Origin: Prosapia bicincta
Taxonomy: Eukaryota; Arthropoda; Insecta; Hemiptera; Cercopidae
Direction: 5' to 3'
DNA: 64,000 nt
NCBI GenBank assembly: GCA_036971475.1
Contig: JBAIZL010000001.1
Span: 287,591,925-287,655,924, forward strand
Below, piece by piece: positions 55,501-64,000 of this stretch (position 1 is its first letter; the number at the start of each line of letters is the position of its first letter). A program made the position numbers and the translations under genes. The notes under the pieces are model-generated. The model saw only the letters and a list, made by a program, of their open reading frames with translations, did no database searches and was not told the DNA's origin.

Positions 55501-58179
55501 AACAAAACAATATCCAGGCTACTGCATTTAAAACACCTTGTTACATTATCGTTTGTGCACGTAAGTGCAAATAAAACATTTTCAAAATAACTTACTCAGG
55601 AAAAGCTGGTACTGTGACAAGATAGTGTCCTCAATAATCAAACCACGTACGCACGTTTTTAACCCTTATGTAAGGGGGTAATCATAAAAAACCCCAAATT
55701 GACAATTTTCCCGCAAAAATAAAAGTCTCCCAAGGGAATATTGCGGAATGTCCCCTTTTATTGCTGGTTATAAAACTGGTCTTGTCCACTGTTTCATGTA
55801 TGGGAGCCGCCGAGTAAGTGTTAAGTAGTGCCTCACTAAGCTTGTTCTAATCAACGCGCAAAACTACTTGGATGTCTGTGAGCATGCATGGTGTTATGGG
55901 CTTCCCAACTTCTGTTGTCATAATGTAAATTGTGTGAGATTATATGGTAATAAAACTAATGACAGTTTTTATATTGATAAGAGTTTTAAAAGTATAAGAT
56001 CGATTTTTTTATATCAATTTAAATTATGTAAAACCTTTTCGCTCAAACAAAATTTTGAGAAATTTAATTACAAGATAAAAATTAATAATCGGCACTGTGA
56101 GCGAATTGCCTTTGTTAGTCTACTTACAAATTCCCTTTGTTTTCAGAGCCGAGTAAAAATCAACGGTTAAGCTAATATTCTGAACAGATTAGTTGCTTTA
56201 TTTTTGTTCATTTTAGTTTAGCTGCTCTATTTTGTTCAAAATCATTTTTTTTTCTCAGTATGCATATTCAAGAAATATATATCCACGGTAAGTTACGCTA
56301 CACGGGGATCATTTGGAGGGTTAAATGTTTCTCGTACTAATTTCTGTGTCTATAAAAACACCCTCCAATGTTATTATACATGCGTGTATAGTCTACATGG
56401 AATACAAAGTTAATTTAGTAAGGTATAGATTCCCAGACTGTTGTTTTAGTACGAATCATGGTTCTTATTATGTTTCTGAAACGAACTTAGTTTTTTCAGT
56501 AAACACTCGTGTGCCACGCTGCCATTCTGGAATATTAATACAGTATTTACCCGTAACTGGAAAACCTAACAAAAATATCCAATAAATAAAGATAACCATT
56601 TATTATAACTTAAGTAGGCTATTAACATTAGGAAAGTTGTTCGCTTGTTAGGGAGGGATAAAAAGTTTACCTATAAGCAATCAGATAAGGATAATAAGTA
56701 AAGAATGTAAAGAACCATTGTTGTTATTATTTGTTTTTAATAACAGTATGTTTCATAACTGTTATAATATTAACAGCCTACTTAACTTACAATAAAGAGT
56801 TCTCTCTATTTATAGGGTATTTTGTTGAGGTTTTATAAGTACGGGTAAATCCGATACAATTATTCCAGAATAACAGAGTGGCACGAGTTAGGTTGCTGAA
56901 AATCCCAGACTGTGTCAAGGACACGTATACGTGCCATAATTCTTACTAATGCAAAAACCTGGGAATCTACATCCCCCCTAACATACCTTTGCATTAGACT
57001 CTACACCAATTTCATTGACCGTTGTAAAAATAGGTATTAGTATAGAGCAAGAAATTAGTAAAATTGACGACTATTACCACAAATTAAATAAACTAGACTA
57101 AACCATATAAGAAAAAGACAAAGTAGCAATTTTTAATTAGAATAAGCTAAAATTAAATTTAATGAGTTGAAGTTGTTTAGAATATTGAAATTTGGGAAGT
57201 AATCTAGATTCGTAAATAGAAGTCAAAAATATACCCTCGCTCTGTAGTGACAAAAATTGGACAAATAATAGCCTAACAACAGGTTACAAAATAAATAAGA
57301 AAGTTGTATCTGCTATATTCATACGCAGAAAATAAGTATTTATAAAATGTTATGTAACAAGCCTAACAGCGTTACTAGCGGGTAATTACGGAAGCTTAGA
57401 AGATGGGATTAAGTAAATCGTGACAAATAAATACGAGGAAATTATTAGAACAAACTTTGAAGATTAAATAAATACACCTCGTAAAATTACTCGCTGTTAT
57501 AAGAGTAAAAAAAACAGAATTAAGGAAAAACTAATTAGAATATGGTTGATATTTAAGATAAACAAACCGGTTACTATGACAACCCTTCTGTTAGGGAAAC
57601 AGAAATAAAGAGGGCTACAAGTTATTTCACAGGGACCAGGGTTTTTTAGAGGCTCTAAGAGATTAGCGTGAACCAAGCTTTTGAAATAGTTAAACGTGCT
57701 TTATTAGTGCGCCAAAAACTATGGCTAATATGGATTAAATTGACACCTGTAATTTGAAATGTGATTCGGAGGTTTCCCAGATACTTGGGCTTTATGCTCA
57801 AGTATCAAAAAAACGACCAATCTCGAAAATGTAACATTGAATTAAGAACTTGGAACATCTAAGACGCCAAACTTTATAAATTTTTAGAAGAACCTATAAG
57901 CTATCTAAATTTTAGAAAAATGAGTCGCAATTCATAATTGTCAAACTTTGTTAACTTTTAAATAACATTATCATACAAGAGTTAGTGTACATATATTTGT
58001 GTTATAGTTATTTATAAATTTAAAAAGTCGATATGATTTGTTGCTTTTACCCGGAAAGTGTGGCTACGCTTAGCTAAGAGTAGTAGCTGTGAAGTTCTGG
58101 ATAGGTGTAGGCCTAATGGGTTGATTATATGTAAGGAACTACGTAAAGTTAAGTAGTAGGCTTACAGTGTGTCATGCAT
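52598..58179. other. Long AT-rich stretch without recognised gene
   Basis: About 5.6 kb. A compact group of GCGCC/GGCGC palindromes lies at about 53823-53886. Frames at 54087-54350 (minus), 55868-56170 and 56325-56585 (plus) are unrecognised; the latter two follow each other and might be worth a protein search. Confidence 0.4.
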
Positions 58180-58257
58180 CTGAGGATGGTTATTTGGTAA
58201 CCGAAATGTCCATTAGATGAGAATAAAAATATTTGTGATTAGAAAGTTTTTTTTATT
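58180..58257 (+). ncRNA. Older copy of the 59271 hammerhead-like motif
   Basis: CTGAGGA (58180-58186), T, GGTTA-TTTGG-TAACC (perfect 5-bp stem II), GAAA (58203-58206), TGTCCA, TTA, then AGAATAAAAATATTTGTGAT. It aligns with 59275 onwards over about 75 bp. The stem III palindrome is broken (TGTCCA for TGTACA) and stem I is not clear. No inverted arms were found. Confidence 0.5.
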
Positions 58258-59180
58258 ATTTACTATTATTTCCAAATAATAGAAATGTTTAAGTATTAAT
58301 ATTAATTAATTAGGGATTGTGTGTGATTCCTCGTTTGCATTAGGAATTTAAAAAATCTTTTCATTGATAAGGGATTTAACCTGGTCAGAATGTAACGTAT
58401 GTCAACCGATAATCGCAGATTCCAAGGGAATCGTAATACATTTTAGCCTACATATTCTGCTTCGTCATAGTCGAAATAAACTGTGCAACCGACTTTAGAA
58501 AGGCAGTACGATGACGGTGCCCCGTGCCAACTCACTTGTAACTGCTGCTCTTGTAGTTGGACGTAGTAATTGAAATTTAGTGCTAAAGTGCGACCGCTTA
58601 GTCTCTGACGTGAGTCACGTTCACGGCCCATAAAACGGGTCGTAAATTCGGTCCTCCCGTTCTTTAATTATTCCTACCTACCCCGCCGACGTAATCAAAG
58701 CCTTCATTTCGCTACCTACATTTTATACCTTCCAGCGGTCTTCTAATTTATTTGTCAAATTTAATGCTTTTATAGTAAAATGAGTATCACATTGTACTCT
58801 ATTTAGCCACAGGTGGTAAAGGAAAATATTTGATTAAACATACTTTATAAATTGAAAGAAAAAAGTTAAACATCGATTTGTACTTTAAAGTGTGCACCAA
58901 TATTTTGTTTTCAGTATTTATTTTGTAAATTTAATTTAAAAATAAATTTCTGACATTTGTCGGCTTAGATCAAATTTTATAAAGCTCTGGAGGTAAAACC
59001 AGGCTCACAAAGTTTCTACTGGGAGAATACATTACAAACAATGAGAGTATTCCCCTATCCACTTTATGGGCGGTACAGTCTCTGAAAAAGGGAATTCAGC
59101 CTATAGTTCGGTTTTTTCAAATATACCATTAAGAAAGGTTTACTAATAGACGGCTTATCGTCGTACATGGCAGCAAAAAC
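58258..59180. other. Non-coding stretch, no recognised gene
   Basis: Nothing supported; a 62-aa minus frame (58443-58631) is unrecognised. Confidence 0.5.
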
Positions 59181-59374
59181 TATGAAGCTAAATATTATTT
59201 ATTAGGAATATACTGAGGTTGAATTTATTAATTAATACACAAAAACCTAGTCTAAGTCTTTGTATATTATCCCTCTGAGGATGGTTACTTGTTAACTGAA
59301 ATGTACATAAGGGTAAAATAAAGAAAGTTTGTGGTTAAGAGGTTTTTGTGTATTTATTATGAAGCTAAATATTA
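59181..59374 (+). mobile_element. 160-bp non-autonomous PLE-like element with 17-bp target duplication
   Basis: TATGAAGCTAAATATTA is repeated exactly at 59181-59197 and 59358-59374. The 160 bp between consist of a 36-bp tail (59198-59233), an arm AATACACAAAAACCT (59234-59248), the hammerhead-like core, and the inverted arm AGGTTTTTGTGTATT (about 59341-59355). No coding capacity remains. A target duplication followed by a tail of about 35 bp on one side is the PLE insertion pattern, so this is probably a minimal element moved in trans. Confidence 0.75.
59271..59313 (+). ncRNA. Hammerhead-ribozyme-like core, best preserved
   Basis: CCCT (59271-59274), CTGAGGA (59275-59281), T, GGTTA-CTTGT-TAACT (59283-59297; 5-bp stem II with one G-U), GAAA (59298-59301), palindrome TGTACA (59302-59307), UA, AGGG (59310-59313). 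Stem I CCCT/AGGG is perfect. Cleavage would fall after the A at 59309. The 6-nt stem III palindrome cannot fold on itself but could pair between two copies. Confidence 0.68.
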
Positions 59375-60181
59375 GAATTTCAGTAAATACCATGTTACTG
59401 CAAGATTGCGGACACAACCAACAGCACAATAAAAAGAAATGTAAAAATATAATTTTAAAATCACACAAGCATCATTGTTAAGTTTAATGAACGCATTGAA
59501 TACATTTGAATGCCATAGAAAGAACAGTGCATTAAAACCCTCAAACATGAATACGTACTTAATGTTTTCACTCGTACTTAGAATGTACACAAGTTTGTAA
59601 TTACACGAAAATGTATTAAAATATTTGAATGTCTTTCTCTGTTTTAATTACACTTCTATTTCATTTTATTGTATTTTCATTATATCACTTGAAATAAATC
59701 TGTAATTTATCATTGCCTTTTAGACTTTCTTTAGGTCCAAAATTACAAATTTTATATTTTGAAAATATTCTAAAATTTATATGTAAAGTAAATTTTAAGG
59801 ATTTTTTTAAAAATGATACTGGCTATTGGGTTCGATTTTGCCCAGACAAAAGTTAGAGGAGAGATTTGAAGCTTTTTAAAGGTATTTATATTGATAAACG
59901 CACATATATTTGTTTTTTTTAAATAGAACAATTCACTAGCGGCATGGGTAGTTTGTCACTGTTTTATTGCTAGCAAAAAAGCGGCTTGATGTCGGATCGT
60001 TGTTTATGACGGATCTCCAAGTCATAAGACGATGCAAGCTAAAGACAGATGAAACAAAGGTTATGTTAGGTACCCTATTACAACTACTTACTATGCCGTA
60101 CGCAGAAGCAGCTCTTCAGTTACCTTGTGATACCATCGTATTGTTTTTTTTTTTAAATCTGCTGTACAATAGCAAATAAAC
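59375..60181. other. AT-rich non-coding stretch
   Basis: No supported gene; frames at 59372-59590 (minus) and 59967-60179 (plus) are unrecognised. Confidence 0.5.
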
Positions 60182-60321
60182 CATATACGAATAAATAATA
60201 TGCGAGCTGGTTTGTGAGTGAAAGTTATAATTAAAGAATAAAAATATGGTACAACTCACAAATATACAATTTGTTTTTAAAAACTTTTGTTTTTACTTTT
60301 GTTAAAACTTTATAGGTTATG

Positions 60322-60325
<4 letters not shown>

Positions 60326-60388
<63 letters not shown>
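60326..60388. repeat. (TA)n microsatellite inside the PLE-like element
   Basis: Uninterrupted TA dinucleotides between the left arm and the hammerhead-like core. Confidence 0.95.
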
Positions 60389-60390
<2 letters not shown>

Positions 60391-60410
60391 GTTAATTTCA
60401 TTTGTGTATC

Positions 60411-60454
60411 TTCACTGAGGATGACGACAAATTAGTCGTTGAAACGCGTTTGAA
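60411..60454 (+). ncRNA. Hammerhead-ribozyme-like core
   Basis: TTCA (60411-60414), CTGAGGA (60415-60421), T, GACGAC-AAATTA-GTCGTT (60423-60440; 6-bp stem II with one G-U), GAAA (60441-60444), palindrome CGCG, UU, TGAA (60451-60454). Stem I TTCA/TGAA is perfect. Cleavage would follow the T at 60450. Confidence 0.65.
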
Positions 60455-60518
60455 ATAAAAAATTGTTTATTTGTGAGTTGTACCATATTTTTATTTTTTA
60501 ATCATATACGAATAGATA

Positions 60519-63500
60519 GACAGGACAAAGAAATATGCGGGAATGAACTGGTGACGGGAATCGGTAGTTGGGCAATGATTTGATAGTAGTGGACGCTGTC
60601 AAGACGGCAAGTTGAGTCAAAGCAGAAAGCGATGCACAAATGGAAAAATAAAATTTCCTCAAAATAAATGTGGCCATTTATGCCATTAAAAAATAATGCC
60701 GGGCCAAAACGACCTTCACAATATGTTTATAAATATATTATGATAAAAAAACAAATTTTAGTTTTTAGTTATTATAGGAAAACAATAAGAAAGTACACAA
60801 TTTTTTAAAATAAATTCAAGTATTTTGGCAGTTCTCGGGAAAAACGCCGATATTTTGACCGCTAAGGTGTTAACGCAGACAAAATTATAGAAGATGTTTT
60901 AATCTTTAAAAAAATTTTCTATAAATAAATTCACCAACAGCATGACTAGTTTGTGACTCTTGTATTACTCGTACAAAAGCAGTTCAAGGCCAAAAGGTTA
61001 TTTATGACAGCTGACCATGTTATGTAGCGATGCAAGGTAAGGGCAAAAGAAACAAAGGGTTCGATGTTTGATACCATATTACAACTTTTTCACAGAATAA
61101 ATTTTAAGGAGAAACATAAATATAGCCTGTTTGTACCAAAGCCAATCTCTGCACATCACCTGTTGTACAGAATATTACAAATTTTCTTATATTAAATTTC
61201 TTATATGCTTCCGAAACACCCTTTACATTATCTGTAAAAACATATTTTGATTTAGACGGCCGTACTATGCGTTTCCCTGAATATCATCCCCTTCGTGAGG
61301 GTAGAGATACATCAATGTTACCATCAAGAATGCATTATTTCTCAGGGGTGGTTCTCGTGGGTGGGGGCGAGGATAGATTGCCCTATTTTCGAGGCAAGAT
61401 TGGAACCATCAGTTCCTGTCGAAGGTTTTTACAATTCAGGGTGTATTTGGATTTAGAGAGAAATAAAGGAATCTGAAAAAAATTCGTAGTGTTCCCATGC
61501 ACATAACCTCCTTGGTTACATGATCTATGACAATACAGCAGTTTCCCTTTTCACATAAACTTTAATGGTCTCATAAACAGCTTTATAATATTTATAAAGA
61601 TGAAGAAATATTGAAAAGACTATAGTGAATAAAAGAATAAACATAATAATTATAATAAGAAATATGAAATAATTGTGATAAATTCAAATTAGCACGTAAT
61701 AATGATCATCAATATATGAAGTACAACCCTAAACTAAAATCAACATTAGTAAAAACTTTCACCCTCAACTAATGCACGGAGAACTTCAGTTATGATATTT
61801 CCTATCTTCAACCCTATCAATCGATTTCCCTCTAATATTTGCTATATGTGAGTACATTTTACTCTAGTGGCTACTATGCTCGCTTTCGGTTCTAGCAAAG
61901 TTCCCAAGGACTTTAAATATGGAGGAATTTAATTATTCTTAGCGTACTCGTACTCGCGCTTAGGTTAACTTTCAAATATTTTTTGCCAACACTGATAATT
62001 TGTAATCCATTAAAATATACTACAGTGCCGAACAATAGAATAGCAGAATAACACAACATATTGTAGCGAAGCAAAATAAAACTGAATATTTTACTGAATT
62101 TGACCTTGGGCTTTGTCTTTTAACCTCACCTCCTTAAGCATCTTCCAGGTGATATTTCTTACTGTTAATAATGATCATGTAAGCATAATTTTACTGCAGT
62201 ATTGTTGCTGCAATTACAATCTTCGTTAGTTAATTTTTTTTGGGGGGGGGGGGGGAATGAGACGAGTTACTCGTAAAATTCTGCTAACATCTGATTTTAC
62301 CAATTTAACAAACATTATTCTATAGAACAGCGTTTTCTCTTTAGTTTAAGGCTTTTGAACAAAATTAGGCATATTTCTTATAAATTAATTGAAATCCCAA
62401 GTTACATATAGGGTGTAAGGAAGTATTTATTACTAAGAGGGAGTAATTCTTTATTTTATTGCTTTATATAGGCCTAAATCAAGTGTATCACGTAAATGAA
62501 AAATATCACTCCTGGTGATAAATCAATCATGTAATTATTTCTACTATTTATATGAGATTGCATTTTACAAAGAAATATTTTTTTATAAAAATTAATATTT
62601 ATAAAGGAGTAAGTATTTGTTTAGAATAAAATTAAACTTATTGCTATTAAAATTAGTTGAGAAATATATTTCATTAGTAAATTAATAATTTCAAAAGATT
62701 TAGGTTCTTAATTGTTTCAATATTGTCATTTGTATTAGGCATAAAGTCTTCATCTTATGCTCAAAGATTTGGCAGTTATTCCAATACTCGTATTGTTGAA
62801 TAATGAGATTCGTTGAAAAACAGATTCTCTAGGTTCTAAAAACACCTAGTTTGTAGAAAGTGAAATAACAAATTATAATATTGATTTAGAAAGCAATTGT
62901 TTTTACTTCTCTTGCTTTATTTTAAGTACCATGTTTTTTTTTCACTACCACTGTTACAATGACGTTTAGTTTACGTTATCCTATGTTGATTTTCGATTGT
63001 TAAAACTAATAGCTTTAAAATAATTTAACAACTGAATATTGTTTAATGGATGTATAGTGCAATATCTCGAATAAAAAGCATAATAAAACACTATAAGAAG
63101 AGCATTGTAGGAGGCTTTGAACAATAACATTGGTCCGAGACTCGTTGTATTGATAAACCGGGTTACGTAATAGAGACACAGTAGTAGCAATTGTTGTAAA
63201 ATAACATTTATAAAATTAATGAATAAAGGTTACATCTACTTTGTGGGTGATTAAAAATGTAGATAACATTTAGTTCCCGTTGTAAAATAAACAATACATA
63301 GAAGAAACTAAATGAAACGAAAACACAAAGTTTAATGTTTCTAAAAGCTTATTTCACCCTTTCCCGCACACAAGTATACTTAATTAAAAAATAACAGACG
63401 GTTGCTTATTGTTACAATATACTTACTAATTTAACCAGATAACATAATTACTTGGTTAGAAATACAATTTATTGTCAGCTTGCTTAAAGTGTGAAGCCGA

Positions 63501-64000
63501 TGTAGATAAGAAACAACATCTGTAGGGGAATTAAAATTAAAGCGTTTTATCAATGAAGGTCGCTGAAGTGCTTAAAGTTAAAGCTCATAGTTTCCATGAA
63601 AACATGTATCAGAGCTCCTTATTTCTCATTTTTCATGGGGGTTCATGTCTCAAGAATTGGGTAGTCGACATTGGGCAGGAAGCAGAAACATACAGGCCTA
63701 CACAAACAGTTCTCCAAATAATGTTTTAATTTTATTTCGACTATAGAAAAAAATATTTAAATTAGGGAGAGTTGGGAGAAAAGTTTGTTTCGAAACCAAA
63801 ACTGAATCCAGCTAGTACTGGGCAGGCTGAAATCTCTTTTGATCCCCATATTAACAGAAGAATCTGCGAAGTTTTGATTATTAGGTTCAACAGAAAATTA
63901 TATAGTTAGTGGAGATTTTGGATCGAACATTTTACCCAGAGGAATTGGAGATTGTACGGGAGGGACTAACAAACATGGGCCAAGGGAGATTCTATTTGTT
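60519..64000. other. AT-rich stretch without recognised gene
   Basis: About 3.5 kb with only short anonymous frames (61267-61476 plus; 62981-63190 minus). Contains T8G14 at about 62234-62255. No RNA gene, transposon end or gene signature seen. Confidence 0.45.

Larger units (their letters stand above)
60182..60518 (+). mobile_element. Non-autonomous PLE-like element with TA tract and 16-bp target duplication
   Basis: CATATACGAATAAATA (60182-60197) and CATATACGAATAGATA (60503-60518) flank the element (one mismatch). Inside are a tail of about 33 bp, a left arm at 60231-60272, a (TA)n tract at 60326-60388, the hammerhead-like core, and a right arm at 60460-60501 complementary to the left arm with two mismatches (ATGGTACAACTCACAAATA as landmark). 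No frame of note. Confidence 0.75.

Overview
This is a eukaryotic, AT-rich, repeat-dominated genomic window, most likely from an arthropod and probably an insect-like lineage. That inference rests on the transposon set (a Gypsy/17.6/297-type LTR element primed by tRNA-Ser, Penelope-like elements, a Jockey/CR1-like LINE tail, hAT and MULE relics). No host protein-coding gene, tRNA or rRNA could be recognised. Most short open frames are by-products of tandem repeats or unrecognised AT-rich sequence.

Layout. 1-506 is the end of a decayed hAT element. 661-1341 is a 56-bp tandem array and 2127-2445 a 29-bp array. 2866-3156 holds Penelope-like (PLE) end fragments around a (TA)n tract. 6640-7208 is the 3' end of a LINE, with a 5'-truncated PLE (GIY-YIG endonuclease remnant, 14-bp target duplication) inserted just after it. 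9318-11940 is a 98-bp array of about 26 copies. 13960-15557 is a degenerate repeat of about 87 bp that looks like a broken acidic coding repeat. 16551-17812 is a 1.26-kb fold-back element. 22226-23235 is a purine-rich array. 26889-27350 is a MULE transposase fragment. 33045-39570 is a complete LTR retrotransposon inside a TA microsatellite. 42180-44341 is a 77-bp array of about 28 copies. 50640-51970 is an array of about 165-bp units.

The only intact genes are gag and pol of the LTR element. Its two 292-bp LTRs look identical, the ORFs are unbroken, the primer binding site, polypurine tract and 4-bp TATA target duplication are present, and gag and pol are joined by an in-phase U UUU UUA slippery heptamer plus a TAATG stop/start overlap. 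It lacks an env-sized ORF and a Gag CCHC knuckle.

The most interesting signal is a dispersed set of small palindromic elements built around a hammerhead-ribozyme-like core: CTGANGA, one extra A/T, stem II, GAAA, a 4-6 nt usually self-complementary stem III, then UH followed by the stem I partner. Clear loci are at 7898, 40742 (minus), 40811, 49791, 59271 and 60411, with weaker ones at 20915, 25441, 28490, 48874 and 58180. Two of the short loci (59181-59374 and 60182-60518) show the full plan: target duplication, a tail of about 34-36 bp, inverted arms and ribozyme core, with no protein. They look like non-autonomous PLE derivatives that may rely on ribozyme self-cleavage. All calls were made by reading; no alignment, folding or database search was run.
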